A stretch of 64,000 nucleotides of DNA from Sphingorhabdus sp. (lineage in GTDB: Bacteria > Pseudomonadota > Alphaproteobacteria > Sphingomonadales > Sphingomonadaceae). A program made the translations under genes and the position numbers. The notes under the pieces were generated by a model. The model was not told the origin of the DNA. It saw only the letters and a list, made by a program, of their open reading frames with translations, and made no database searches. Below, piece after piece: positions 1 through 9,429 of this stretch. The DNA lies in NCBI RefSeq assembly GCF_023910635.1, contig NZ_JAAVVZ010000002.1, positions 186,001 through 250,000 of the forward strand, in the 5' to 3' direction. The first letter of the stretch is position 1; each line of letters opens with the position of its first letter.

Positions 1-1468
1 CCACCCAGTTTGGATACGTACGGTGCAGGCCAGTGCCTTTCACTGGCTCATGGCTGTCAATGCCGACCTTATATTTTGCTGCGGTCTGAACCACGCGAAT
101 TTGGTGGTTCACCATCCACTGGCCCTGATGCCATTCGCGATATTGCTTGCCGTCCGCATCCTCGCGTTCCATTTGTCCAGCGTCGGTTACATAGCCTGTT
201 TTAACGACCATGTAATTGTGGTCGGCAGCGAATTTGAACGCTTTGTCGAACTGGTTTTCATAATGCGTCGCAGCGCCGCCGGTTTCATGATGGCCAATCA
301 GACGCACGCCCTTTTTCTTGCCATAAGCGACCAGCATATCTACATCGAAATCGTCTGTTGGTTGGGCAAAATCCATGTCATGGCCGTTACCAAACCAGTC
401 GCCGTCCCACCCGACATTCCATCCCTCGACCAACACATGGGGAATGCTGTTCTCGGCCGCGAAGTCGATGTAGCGTTTGACATTCGCATTGGTCGCACCA
501 TGCTTTGGACCTCGTGCCCAACTCCATTCGCCCTTGATCATGTTCCACCAGACGCCAGCAAATTTGCCTGGCTTAATCCAGCTAACATCGCCTAGCTTAT
601 TGGGCTCATTCAGGTTGAGCATGAGATGGCTGTGGTAAACACCCGCTGCATCATCAGCGATGATGAGCGTGCGCCAAGGGGTATTCCATGCGCCTTTTTT
701 TTGCACCTTGGGCTCGCCAGCGCCGGGATGGAGTGCCGCACGCAGCGTGTTGCCCTCCGTGCGGGCGACCGCCATGCCCGAATAATCTACCAACGCTGCC
801 TCATGCAGTGCGACATGTGTGCCATCTTCGAACTTGATCGTGATTGGGGTGTCTGCATTCGCTACTGATGAAAGCGGTGTTTTATTGTAGAGATATTCTT
901 CGCGGTTCCACAGGAAAGCTGGCTTCCACCATGCGGTTCCCGCACTCGCAAAGGAAAACTCCGTCAGTTCGTCCGCAATGTTTGCTTGTGCGAGATTGGG
1001 CTGATCGGGAAATTCGTAGCGAAAGCCAACGCCGTCGTTGTACAATCGAAAGTTGACCGTAAAGCCACGCGCCAGCGTCGTCGTCTCCTTCAGATGGACT
1101 TTTAACGCACGGTAATTGTTGCGGATGCTTTTCCATTCACCCCATGGCTGAGTCCAGCTGTCGTCATGGTCGTACGTTTCCTGTCCAGTTACGGAAAGCC
1201 TGCGGTCAATTTTTACAGCATCTGTGAAAAGGAAACCAAGCTTGGAAGGCGCGAGAACGGGCTTTCCCTTGCGGGTAATGGCGTAAGCTGCGCGGCCATC
1301 ACCATCTATTGTGACATCGACCTGAACAGTACCATCTGGCGATGTTGCTGATGCCACTGACTGTGCATGAGCGACCGCAGGCACCAACGATGCCCCAAGT
1401 GCAATAGCGATCATCAGTTCGAACCGACGGCCGCTGTGGCGCATTTGAGAGATGTCGTTACTTGTCAT
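1..1468 (-). CDS. GH97 family alpha-glucosidase/glucoamylase-like enzyme (3' end outside window)
   Basis: This is a glycoside hydrolase family 97 protein, probably a periplasmic enzyme releasing glucose from maltodextrins. The 489 visible codons start with a signal peptide (hydrophobic stretch ending AVAHAQ, about residues 16-36). A beta-sandwich N-domain follows, then the start of the catalytic barrel with GWNVGWDGDW, GHDMDF and the conserved IGHHETGG block, whose Glu corresponds by family knowledge to a catalytic carboxylate of SusB-type enzymes. The frame stays open through base 1, so the C-terminus is missing only because the window ends. The ATG overlaps the stop of the upstream alpha-glucosidase as ATGA (1465-1468), indicating translational coupling. 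It is the last visible gene of the alpha-glucan operon. The family call is secure; whether the enzyme inverts or retains is not visible. Confidence 0.9.
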   Translation of the reverse strand, partial: MTSNDISQMRHSGRRFELMIAIALGASLVPAVAHAQSVASATSPDGTVQVDVTIDGDGRAAYAITRKGKPVLAPSKLGFLFTDAVKIDRRLSVTGQETYDHDDSWTQPWGEWKSIRNNYRALKVHLKETTTLARGFTVNFRLYNDGVGFRYEFPDQPNLAQANIADELTEFSFASAGTAWWKPAFLWNREEYLYNKTPLSSVANADTPITIKFEDGTHVALHEAALVDYSGMAVARTEGNTLRAALHPGAGEPKVQKKGAWNTPWRTLIIADDAAGVYHSHLMLNLNEPNKLGDVSWIKPGKFAGVWWNMIKGEWSWARGPKHGATNANVKRYIDFAAENSIPHVLVEGWNVGWDGDWFGNGHDMDFAQPTDDFDVDMLVAYGKKKGVRLIGHHETGGAATHYENQFDKAFKFAADHNYMVVKTGYVTDAGQMEREDADGKQYREWHQGQWMVNHQIRVVQTAAKYKVGIDSHEPVKGTGLHRTYPNWV

Positions 1469-3090
1469 GCGATTTTCTCCAAAATCTTCGCGCCAAAGGC
1501 AGGCAGTCCTGACGGTGTTGTCTCATTCACAGCAGCTATCACGCGCCAGCGATCTGGCTGTGCTGGCTGCCACGCAATGTCTTTGCGGCCCATGTTAAAC
1601 GCGCAGATAAGGTGCTGCTGCGGACTGCGCCGTTCGAACACAAGCAAGTCACCAAGGGCTTCAACGATTTCGAGGTCGCCAATTTGCAGAGCGTCGTTAG
1701 CGGAGCGTGTCGCCAATAACTTTCTTGTCAATGCCAGCATCGATTGTGGGTCGGCTTCTTCCACATCTACCGACATGGCGCGGTGATCCACACCCAAAGG
1801 CAACCATGGCTCGACACTGCTAAAGCCGCATTGCGCTGCATCGGCCATCCACGGCATGGGCGTACGCGTACCGTCACGGCTTAACGTCAACGGCCAATTG
1901 GCAATTGCCTCCGGATCCTGAAGCTTTTCAAAGGGTATGTCGACTTGCGTGAGGCCAAGTTCTTCGCCCTGCCAAAGGATTACATTGCCGCGCAGCGAGA
2001 TAAACAACATCATTGCCATCGCGGCATAAGCGGTCCGAGAATCCTCGGGTGCCCAGCGGCTAATCCAGCGTGGGGCATCATGGTTAGAGAACGCCCAGCT
2101 TGGCCAACCGATGCCCTCTTGATCCGGCCATGCTTCCAATGCTTCGCGCACGAGTGCTGGGGTCAGACTTTCGGCGTAAAGGAAGTTGAAGCCGTATGCG
2201 CTGTCGAAATGGCGATTGTCTGCGGTAAAGGCCTTCATTTCCCGATCAGGTTGGTCGCCACCAACCTCAGCGACTGAAAAACGGCCGGGATATTTGTCCA
2301 TCAGGGCCCGCATCCGTGCAATGAAACCCGGGATGTCAGGGTGGGATTGGTTGTGGATTTTTAGTTGGAAATCAAACGGTCGAGTGCGTACGCCATTGCC
2401 AAGTGGTGCAGGTGGATTGTCCTTGAGGTCCGGGTCATGCATGGCGAAGTTGATGGCGTCGACGCGGAAACCATCGACCCCGCGATCAAGCCAGAATTGT
2501 GCAACACCCAACATCGCGTCCTGCACTTTCGGATTGTGCATGTTCATTTGCGGCTGGCTGCTCAAAAAATTGTGCATGTAATATTGGCAGCGCCTTGCGT
2601 CCCATGTCCATGCAGGCCCGCCGAAAACAGATTGCCAATTATTAGGCGGTGATCCATCGACTTTTGGATCAGCCCAAACATACCAATCTGCCTTGTCATT
2701 TTCGCGACTTGACCGGCTTTCGGAAAACCAGCGATGCTGATCCGACGTATGCGAATAGACTTGGTCGATCAGAATACGCAGACCCAATTCATGCGCCTTT
2801 GCAATCAAATCGTCAAAGTCGGAGAGGCACCCGAAGATTGGGTCAACGCCGCAATAATCAGCAACATCGTAACCGAAATCCTTCATCGGCGACGTGAAAA
2901 ATGGCGAGAGCCAAACCGCATCGACGCCAAGTGAAGCAATGTAATCCAGCTTGGATGTTATGCCCGGCAAGTCGCCGATGCCATCGCCGTTAGAGTCGCA
3001 GAAACTGCGCGGATAGACCTGATATATGGTAGCGCCCCGCCACCATGGTCTATCGACTGTTACTGCAGGTAAAGGGCGTATCTCGCTCAT
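1465..3090 (-). CDS. GH13 alpha-glucosidase (oligo-1,6-glucosidase type)
   Basis: This 541-residue protein is a GH13 enzyme that hydrolyses alpha-glucosidic bonds of malto- or isomalto-oligosaccharides. It has no signal peptide, so it is probably cytoplasmic. All four GH13 regions are visible: DQVYSHTSDQH (about 109-119), GVDGFRVDA with the nucleophile Asp near 211, FSVAEVGG with the acid/base Glu near 275, and FSNHDAPR with the transition-state Asp near 338. The N-terminal WWRGATIYQVYPRSF and SNGDGIGDL blocks are typical of the oligo-1,6-glucosidase/alpha-glucosidase branch. The start ATG overlaps the upstream amylase stop as ATGA (3087-3090), and its own stop overlaps the GH97 start in the same way. 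It sits in the middle of the alpha-glucan operon and likely acts on oligosaccharides imported by the MFS transporter across the divergent promoter. Confidence 0.93.
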   Translation of the reverse strand: MSEIRPLPAVTVDRPWWRGATIYQVYPRSFCDSNGDGIGDLPGITSKLDYIASLGVDAVWLSPFFTSPMKDFGYDVADYCGVDPIFGCLSDFDDLIAKAHELGLRILIDQVYSHTSDQHRWFSESRSSRENDKADWYVWADPKVDGSPPNNWQSVFGGPAWTWDARRCQYYMHNFLSSQPQMNMHNPKVQDAMLGVAQFWLDRGVDGFRVDAINFAMHDPDLKDNPPAPLGNGVRTRPFDFQLKIHNQSHPDIPGFIARMRALMDKYPGRFSVAEVGGDQPDREMKAFTADNRHFDSAYGFNFLYAESLTPALVREALEAWPDQEGIGWPSWAFSNHDAPRWISRWAPEDSRTAYAAMAMMLFISLRGNVILWQGEELGLTQVDIPFEKLQDPEAIANWPLTLSRDGTRTPMPWMADAAQCGFSSVEPWLPLGVDHRAMSVDVEEADPQSMLALTRKLLATRSANDALQIGDLEIVEALGDLLVFERRSPQQHLICAFNMGRKDIAWQPAQPDRWRVIAAVNETTPSGLPAFGAKILEKIA

Positions 3091-4793
3091 TGGACTTTAC
3101 ATACCATATAACCAAATGCGGGAAGTGAAATCGCCACGGAACCCGGCAGACGCGGTGCGCTCGGGCAGGGGCCACGCAGTGGCGTCAGTTGAGTTGCAGT
3201 CTTGGCGATCTCAACATTGGCGGTCAGCGGCGTGTTGGAGGTGTTGAAGACTACCAAAAGGTCATCACCCGTTGCTGCATCAATGCGGGACACCGCAAAC
3301 AGCCCAGGCTTTTCGCTATAATTCCGCACAACCTGGTCACCCCGGCGAAGTGCGACCTGTTCGCTGCGAAGCTTGGAGAGGTCGGCAATCGCGGCGTATA
3401 TCGGATGTGTGACGTCGAAGTTACTTTGCGCCGTCGTGGCCTTGGTGCCGACAAGAATATTGTCATTATACACTGCAACCTTCGACGGGAACATATCCTC
3501 GCGCGCATCCTGATCATTGCCATCACCGGCAAAACCCTGTTCATCGCCGGAGTAAATCGTGGGCACGCCCCGCAACGTCATCAGCATCGCATGGCCCAGC
3601 AATACGCGCCGCAATATATCGGCATCATCGGCGTTGGGATGGGCAACGCGCATTTCACGCGCGAAGCGCCCGAAATCATGATTGCCCAGGAAGGTAGGAA
3701 GTTGCTTGGCGGTTGCCTTGCCGCCTTCATATAAATCGTCGCCTTCAAACATGGTTGCAAGCAATTCAGTACCCGCGCGGCCCGATACCGTTTCAATCGC
3801 AACCCTGCGGAAAACGAAGTCCAACACGGTGGGCAACTTGCCTACCCTTGTATGGAGTGCCTGCGCCTGAATGTCCAAACCATCTGATGCAACCTCACCA
3901 AAGATATGGAAGTTCGGTATGCCCTTGGCCTTTGCATGCGCCATGATGGCTGGGGCAAAAACAGCCCAGAATTCCGGGTTAACATGCCGTGCGGTATCAA
4001 TGCGATAGCCATCGATACCGAATTTGTCGATCCAGCCCTTGTATACGTCGATAAACCCTTCAACCACCCGGGGGTTTTCAGTTGCAAAGTCGTCGAGCCC
4101 GACAAAATCACCCATAATCGAATTTTCGCCGCGAAAGGTCGTGTTGCCGCGGTTGTGGTAATATTGGACGTCATTCATCCATGCGGGCACTTTGACCCGT
4201 TCTTCGCCTTTTGGAATGACTGGCGTGTATGCGCGATCCGGATAATCGGCGCGGCTGCGATATGCGCAGGCGCTCTTGGGGCATTCCGCATATTGAATGA
4301 CGTCTGCACTGTGGTTGGTAATGATGTCCATATAGACTTTCATCCCCCGACTATGCGCGGCATCAACGAACGCCTTAAATTCGTCGTCGGTGCCGAAATG
4401 CGGATCGACAGTCGTGAAATCTGTCACCCAATAGCCATGATAGCCTGAAGACTCTTCCCCTTTGCCACCTTGCACCGGCTTGTTTTTGAACACGGGCGCA
4501 AACCAAATTGCGGTTGCACCCATGCCCTGAATATAATCCAGCCGCTTGATAAGCCCTGCAATGTCGCCGCCGTGATAAAAGCCTTTATGCGTGGGATCAA
4601 AGCCATGTTTGAATTTATCACCCTTGATGCCCGCGGTGTCATTGCGGACATCGCCATTTTCAAATCGGTCTGGTAGCACAAAGTAAATGACTTCATCTTC
4701 GGGAAGGCGGTCGCGATAGGTTTGCGCCAATAATGGCGACGCGGCGGTCATCGCGAAAAGGCTCGCGGCGAGACAGAGCGACTTTACTTTCAT
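3087..4793 (-). CDS. Secreted GH13 alpha-amylase / cyclomaltodextrinase-like enzyme
   Basis: This 568-residue GH13 enzyme has a clear signal peptide (MKVKSLCLAASLFAM, cleavage near PLLAQ, residue 24), so it acts in the periplasm or outside the cell. It probably cuts starch or maltodextrin into shorter pieces. GH13 motifs are MDIITNHSAD (about 155-164), GIDGYRIDTARH with nucleophile Asp near 266, FGEVASD with Glu near 300, and LGNHDFGR with Asp near 373. The C-terminal beta-domain is present. A longer frame runs up to 4832, but the ATG at 4793 gives a proper signal peptide and forms an ATGA overlap with the stop of the halogenase gene (4790-4793), so I place the start there. Its product would feed the alpha-glucosidase and GH97 encoded downstream. 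Confidence 0.92.
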   Translation of the reverse strand: MKVKSLCLAASLFAMTAASPLLAQTYRDRLPEDEVIYFVLPDRFENGDVRNDTAGIKGDKFKHGFDPTHKGFYHGGDIAGLIKRLDYIQGMGATAIWFAPVFKNKPVQGGKGEESSGYHGYWVTDFTTVDPHFGTDDEFKAFVDAAHSRGMKVYMDIITNHSADVIQYAECPKSACAYRSRADYPDRAYTPVIPKGEERVKVPAWMNDVQYYHNRGNTTFRGENSIMGDFVGLDDFATENPRVVEGFIDVYKGWIDKFGIDGYRIDTARHVNPEFWAVFAPAIMAHAKAKGIPNFHIFGEVASDGLDIQAQALHTRVGKLPTVLDFVFRRVAIETVSGRAGTELLATMFEGDDLYEGGKATAKQLPTFLGNHDFGRFAREMRVAHPNADDADILRRVLLGHAMLMTLRGVPTIYSGDEQGFAGDGNDQDAREDMFPSKVAVYNDNILVGTKATTAQSNFDVTHPIYAAIADLSKLRSEQVALRRGDQVVRNYSEKPGLFAVSRIDAATGDDLLVVFNTSNTPLTANVEIAKTATQLTPLRGPCPSAPRLPGSVAISLPAFGYMVCKVQ

Positions 4794-6316
4794 GACATGG
4801 CTCTCCGTTTTTCTTGGGGAGGTGCAGCGCAATGCACCGCGATATATTGTTGGTGCAGGGGCATTTGGTCCGCGACATGGCGCGCGTGCTGCGCCGCGAT
4901 ACTCAAGAATTCCTGCAACTGTTCGGCGCTCAGGAGATCGGCAAGCGGACTATATCCTTTGGGCTGTAGCCCTTGCCCTAGCATGACCTGAAGCCAACCA
5001 AGCTCTGTAAAAAGTTCCTCGTTGAACCGCATTATCCGGCCATTACTGAGAAATAGGTCCATTTTTTCGGCCAGACTTTCGGGTATATCCATGTCCCGGC
5101 ATCGCTTCCAAAATGCGCCGGGGCGGTTGGTGGCCTTGTAATGGAGGATGATGAAATCACGGATTGAATGAAACTCGAAATCCATCCGCTTGTTGAATGC
5201 GTCGATATCAGGTTGCAGGAAACCCGCCGATGGAAAGAACTCAAGCAGCTTGGCAATACCGGTTTGGATCAAGTGAATGCTCGTTGATTCCAGTGGTTCC
5301 AGAAACCCGCTTGCAAGGCCAAGTGCGACGCAGTTTTTCTTCCAAATGTGCCGCCGCTTGCCGGTAACAAACCGAAGCTGTCGGGGTTCGGCTAGAGGTG
5401 CTCCATCCAATGTTGATAGCAGCATGTCCTGTGCATCGGCATCGCTGATGAAATCGCTGCAATACACATATCCGTTACCCGTGCGGTGTTGCAACGGGAT
5501 GCGCCATTGCCAACCGGCGTTGCGCGCAGTCGAACGGGTATATGGGGTCAAGGGATCAACCGATGCGCAAGGCACCGCAATCGCCCGGTTGCACGGGAGA
5601 AAATTCGACCAGTCTTCATATCCGCTCTCAAGAGTTTCTTCGATGAGCAGGCCGCGAAAACCGGAGCAGTCAATGAACAGGTCTCCTTCAACGATTTGAC
5701 CCGAGGCCAGCGTGACGCTTTCGATATGTCCGTTGGTTGCGTTGACGGTTACGTCATTTATGCGACCTTCAATTCGTTTGACGCCGCGTTCTTCGGCATA
5801 TTTGCGCAAGAACTTAGCATACAGGTCCGCGTCGAAATGATAGGCATAGGCAACGCCGCTGGGCAGGCTACCCGGTTTGTCATTGGGTCGCGCGAAATGG
5901 TTCTGGTTTGCTGCCCGCGCGCTGGGTGCATAATCCCACAATGACGACATGCCTCCTTCATGGCGATGGCGCAGCCAATATTGGTGGAATGGTAACAGGC
6001 CAAGGGGGCGACCAATAGCGCCAAATGCGTGCAGATAATGATGGCCGGGTTCACGCCAGTCCGCGAATTCGATGCCGAGCTTGAACGAGCCTTGTGTGGC
6101 ACGAACGAATTCATTTTCGTCGATGCCGAGGCTTTGGTTGAACAATTGAATGGCTGGGATGGTGGCTTCGCCCACGCCGATGGTACCAATCTCTTCGGAT
6201 TCGACTAAAGTGATGGCGTAGGATGGACCTAAAAAGCGCGCAAATGCAGACGCGGCCATCCATCCAGCGGTCCCACCTCCTGCAATCACGATCCGTTTAA
6301 GAGATCTCTCCATCAT
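4790..6316 (-). CDS. Flavin-dependent tryptophan halogenase family protein
   Basis: This roughly 508-residue protein belongs to the FAD-dependent tryptophan-halogenase family (PrnA-like). It has the FAD-binding GGGTAGW near the N-terminus, the SFKLGIEFADW block whose Lys falls at residue 79 from this start (the catalytic Lys position of PrnA), and the diagnostic WQWRIP (WxWxIP) at about 269-274. These residues look intact, so halogenating activity is plausible, but the substrate is unknown. Family members are often found beside TonB receptors and glycosidases without a proven role. The start is uncertain: GTG at 6322 or ATG at 6316 or 6313. The gene lies after a terminator that follows the TonB receptor gene, and its stop overlaps the amylase start (ATGA). 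Confidence 0.9.
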   Translation of the reverse strand: MMERSLKRIVIAGGGTAGWMAASAFARFLGPSYAITLVESEEIGTIGVGEATIPAIQLFNQSLGIDENEFVRATQGSFKLGIEFADWREPGHHYLHAFGAIGRPLGLLPFHQYWLRHRHEGGMSSLWDYAPSARAANQNHFARPNDKPGSLPSGVAYAYHFDADLYAKFLRKYAEERGVKRIEGRINDVTVNATNGHIESVTLASGQIVEGDLFIDCSGFRGLLIEETLESGYEDWSNFLPCNRAIAVPCASVDPLTPYTRSTARNAGWQWRIPLQHRTGNGYVYCSDFISDADAQDMLLSTLDGAPLAEPRQLRFVTGKRRHIWKKNCVALGLASGFLEPLESTSIHLIQTGIAKLLEFFPSAGFLQPDIDAFNKRMDFEFHSIRDFIILHYKATNRPGAFWKRCRDMDIPESLAEKMDLFLSNGRIMRFNEELFTELGWLQVMLGQGLQPKGYSPLADLLSAEQLQEFLSIAAQHARHVADQMPLHQQYIAVHCAAPPQEKRRAMS

Positions 6317-6329
6317 CCCCACTCACGAC

Positions 6330-6373
6330 AAAAAAGCCCCCGCTACGTCAGGTAATCCTTCCGTGGCGGGGGC
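6330..6373 (-). terminator. Intrinsic terminator after the TonB receptor gene, inside the operon
   Basis: On the minus strand an 8-bp GC-only stem (GCCCCCGC / GCGGGGGC), extended by partly paired bases around an internal loop, is followed by six T residues. It lies 14 bases past the receptor stop and just before the halogenase start. It would cut most transcripts after the receptor and let a minority read into the enzyme genes, giving more receptor than enzyme. Confidence 0.85.
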
Positions 6374-6386
6374 CTTCGTTAGTTCA

Positions 6387-9131
6387 TTAGAACTTATAGT
6401 TGAAGCCAGCGAGGAAGCGACGACCGTAAATCTGGTAATCAATGACCTGATTACGGTTTGCGCCGACCGATGCAAAGCGTTCGTCGGTCAGGTTCTGACC
6501 CTGCAGATAGAGCGAGAGACCTTGAAGCGAGCTGCCTTCCTGGAAGTCGTAACCGATTTGGCCATCCACAATCATTTCGGCAAGCGCGGTACGACGCGTG
6601 GGTGAACCACCAAAGCCAGTGAAGTCTCCCAAGAAGGTCGAACGGTACCGAACCGAACCACGTGCGTTGAAGCCCCATTTTTCGAAATAGGCGGTCGCGT
6701 TGGCAACCCACTTCGAATAGCCAGGGATGGTCGTAACATTGCCACCTGCGTCACGGACCTTCGACTTCGTGTAGCCCACGCCGCCCGTGATTCCGAAACC
6801 ATCAAGCGCGGTCGAAAACGTGCTGAACGGTACGGTCGCAGCCAGTTCACCACCATAGAGCTTGCCACCGCCGGTATTGATTGGCGCGTCAAGCGTTCCG
6901 ATGGTTGGCAGGTTCGGATATCCCGATGCGCCTGTTGGCGCGGGGAAGCCAGAATAATCAAAAGGAATTCTGCCACCAAAAATGAACGACTTAATGTCCT
7001 TATAAAACAACTGCGCAGAGATTAGGCCGGCGTTTCCGAAATACTTTTCGAAGTTAAGATCGAAGGCATTTGCGCGATATGGACGCAAGAACGGGTTGCC
7101 GCCACCGCCGCGGATAAGGCCGCGCGGAACCGACGTATCAATGCCATAACCGATGGAAACCTTAAGGTCATCAAGCCGTGGGCGCTGAATCTGGCGTGAC
7201 GCAGCAAAACGAATGACGTAGTCGCTTTCGAAGCGCATCGAAAGGTTGAGGCTTGGCAAAACGTCCCAGAAATTGTCGCCCAAGGTAATTGACCGAGGGC
7301 CGCTTGGCGGGAAGATGAAGCCACGACTGTTTTGCTCTGTGTTGATGACCTGAACGCCGACATTGCCGGTCAACGTTTTATTACCCATTTCCTGCTCGAT
7401 GTCCGCCTGCACATAGGCGGTCATCAAATCTTCTGATACCGAGTAAGTTTTCGACAAAACATCATTGGCCGCATTCGGGCCAGTGGCTACCCGCTTTTCC
7501 AAGACCAGCGCGCCGCCGGCGAGCAGGTCGCGTGTATCATAGCTGACAATTGGTCCCAAACCGAGATACGACAAATTCGTTGACCGGAGCAGATTCTGCG
7601 CAGGAATTGTTGCTTGCAAGGCAGTGCCCGGCAACCGCACGAATGCCTCGTCCGGCGTCAAAGATTTTGCACGATCGGTGTAATTGAAACCAAATTTGAC
7701 TGCCGAGAAGAAGCCGTCCAACTCCTTTTCAACGCCAACGCGATATTGCTTCAGCTCATCTTCCACGATGCGGTTGTTGTAATAACCCGCTTGCGGAACT
7801 GTTCCGCCGCCCCAGCCCAATGGGTCTGTGAGGCGAATGACAGCTGGGTTGCTGTAGTCGATATTCGGGCTGAAAACGGTCCCGGTTGGGCCAGATTTGA
7901 ATCCGATTGTTGCTGCGGCACCATTGCCGGTGTCGTCACCATTGAAACCGGTGCCGGCATAACTCTCGATGCTTAGCTCGTTACGGTCGGTGCGCGAATA
8001 GCCGATGTCGATAAATGCCGTCCAGCCATCGTCGCCGGTATATTCAGCGTTATAGCCAAACGAGTACAGGTCAGCCTTGCGCTGATAGATGTCGTTGCGG
8101 ACAACGCCGCGCACATTGGTGAACGTACCCGCCGTTACAAATCCGTCGCTTGCTGTGGCGGTTGCTTGGTTGAAAGCCGTGCCGAATGCACCAAAGCCCA
8201 AGGGCAGTTCGATGCCGCGTTTTGACTGGTCGTCGTTAAAGTTTGAATAGAACGCGTCCAAGGTCATGCGAACCGTGTCCGAAGCCTGATATTGCAGCGT
8301 GCCGTTGAGACCCAGACGCTTCAGTTGCGTGGAAGTGACATAGGATTTCGAACCACCGATAACGGCAGGCGATGCGGTCGTGCCAGATCCTGCATAACCC
8401 CAGGCGTTGAATTCCTGAAGTTGGTAAGGCTCGTCGACATAGGATGCCGACAGGGCGATGCCGATTGTGTCATCTGCGAACTTATCAATGAAGGTTCCGT
8501 TTGCGCGATAGCCATATTTTTTCGAACCGGCATTCAGCGCACCCAAATCAGCATAAGTGCCACGCGCTCCAACCGCCAGAACGGACTTGCCATAATCGAG
8601 TGGGCGAACCGTACGGATATCAATGGTGCCAACAAGGCCTTGACCAACCAGCGAGGCTGTTGGCGACTTGTAGACAACAACCTGGCTGACGATTTCAGAT
8701 GGATATTGGTCGTACTCAACCGCGCGGTTATCGCCAGTTGACGTCTGCTCACGGCCATTGAGGGTCGTTTGCGAGAAATCAGGACCAAAACCGCGGATGG
8801 AGATGTTGTTCGAACGGCCATTGAGGCGCTGCGACGTTACACCGGGAAGGCGCGCAATGGATTCACCAATCGACGCATCAGGCAGCTTGCCGATATCTTC
8901 AGCCGAAACTGACTCAACGATCTGGTCATTGTTTTTCTTTTCATTGACTGCGTTTTCAAGGCTGGCACGGAAACCAGTGACCACAATCGCATCTTCTTCG
9001 CTTTCCGCTGAGCTCGCGTCCTGTGCAAATGCAGGCGCGGCAAATACAGCAACCATTGCAGCGCCAAGTGCAAGGCGGCTGGTACCCTGCGCACATCGGC
9101 GCGTCGAATTAAACTGGAACTTGGCCATCAT
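6387..9131 (-). CDS. TonB-dependent receptor (Caulobacter/Xanthomonas type), probably for maltodextrins
   Basis: This 914-residue outer-membrane receptor has a signal peptide ending AAPAFAQ (about residue 37), a TonB box-like region (DAIVVTGF, about 47-54), a plug domain (GKLPDASIGESIARLPGV, then ISIRGFGPDFSQTTLNGREQ) and a long beta-barrel ending in an aromatic residue (AGFNYKF). This matches the Caulobacter/Xanthomonas receptor subfamily known to import sugars and other nutrients. It is the first gene of the alpha-glucan operon, followed by a terminator and the hydrolytic enzymes. Two adjacent Met codons (9131 and 9128) are possible starts behind a GGGGAG ribosome site; the second has the better spacing. 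The substrate is inferred from its neighbours. Confidence 0.92.
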   Translation of the reverse strand: MMAKFQFNSTRRCAQGTSRLALGAAMVAVFAAPAFAQDASSAESEEDAIVVTGFRASLENAVNEKKNNDQIVESVSAEDIGKLPDASIGESIARLPGVTSQRLNGRSNNISIRGFGPDFSQTTLNGREQTSTGDNRAVEYDQYPSEIVSQVVVYKSPTASLVGQGLVGTIDIRTVRPLDYGKSVLAVGARGTYADLGALNAGSKKYGYRANGTFIDKFADDTIGIALSASYVDEPYQLQEFNAWGYAGSGTTASPAVIGGSKSYVTSTQLKRLGLNGTLQYQASDTVRMTLDAFYSNFNDDQSKRGIELPLGFGAFGTAFNQATATASDGFVTAGTFTNVRGVVRNDIYQRKADLYSFGYNAEYTGDDGWTAFIDIGYSRTDRNELSIESYAGTGFNGDDTGNGAAATIGFKSGPTGTVFSPNIDYSNPAVIRLTDPLGWGGGTVPQAGYYNNRIVEDELKQYRVGVEKELDGFFSAVKFGFNYTDRAKSLTPDEAFVRLPGTALQATIPAQNLLRSTNLSYLGLGPIVSYDTRDLLAGGALVLEKRVATGPNAANDVLSKTYSVSEDLMTAYVQADIEQEMGNKTLTGNVGVQVINTEQNSRGFIFPPSGPRSITLGDNFWDVLPSLNLSMRFESDYVIRFAASRQIQRPRLDDLKVSIGYGIDTSVPRGLIRGGGGNPFLRPYRANAFDLNFEKYFGNAGLISAQLFYKDIKSFIFGGRIPFDYSGFPAPTGASGYPNLPTIGTLDAPINTGGGKLYGGELAATVPFSTFSTALDGFGITGGVGYTKSKVRDAGGNVTTIPGYSKWVANATAYFEKWGFNARGSVRYRSTFLGDFTGFGGSPTRRTALAEMIVDGQIGYDFQEGSSLQGLSLYLQGQNLTDERFASVGANRNQVIDYQIYGRRFLAGFNYKF

Positions 9132-9267
9132 TCACTCCCCTAAATGGCTCCATCCAATTTACGCGGACGGTAACCGGCTTCGTTGAAGCATCCATGCGAA
9201 CAAGCGCTGGATGCATTTATGATGTTGCCAAAATGCGCCTCGCCTTTTGAATTGACCAGAAATCCAC

Positions 9268-9275
9268 ATACGTAT
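9268..9275. promoter_or_regulatory. Candidate LacI-family operator upstream of the TonB receptor
   Basis: The palindrome ATACGTAT, with a CpG at the centre as LacI-family operators usually have, sits about 137 bases before the receptor start in the divergent region. A degenerate second half, ATATGTAT, follows at 9281-9288. The same ATACGT core occurs in two further near-palindromes beside the LacI gene. Confidence 0.5.
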
Positions 9276-9387
9276 TCAAAATATGTATTGTTTATTGTGA
9301 CGAATTGGCAACAGCCGGTGCCGTGCCGTCCCCCTCAAACCCGCCCTCGCCTAATATTTTTGGTGTTGTTGCGCTGTTTGCTCTTTC

Positions 9388-9402
9388 CTTATACGTTGTA
9401 AG
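9388..9402. promoter_or_regulatory. Candidate LacI-family operator upstream of the regulator gene
   Basis: CTTATACGTTGTAAG is an imperfect palindrome with CTTA/TAAG arms and the ATACGT core, about 28 bases before the regulator start. It is well placed for autoregulation, and shares arms and core with the site at 10468-10485. Confidence 0.5.
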
Positions 9403-9429
9403 TAGGAGCTGGAAAGGCGCGGAACGGCG

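Noticed and set aside
626-1056. Open frames on the plus strand within GH97
   Set aside because: The minus strand encodes GH97 with intact motifs; these plus-strand frames are shadows.
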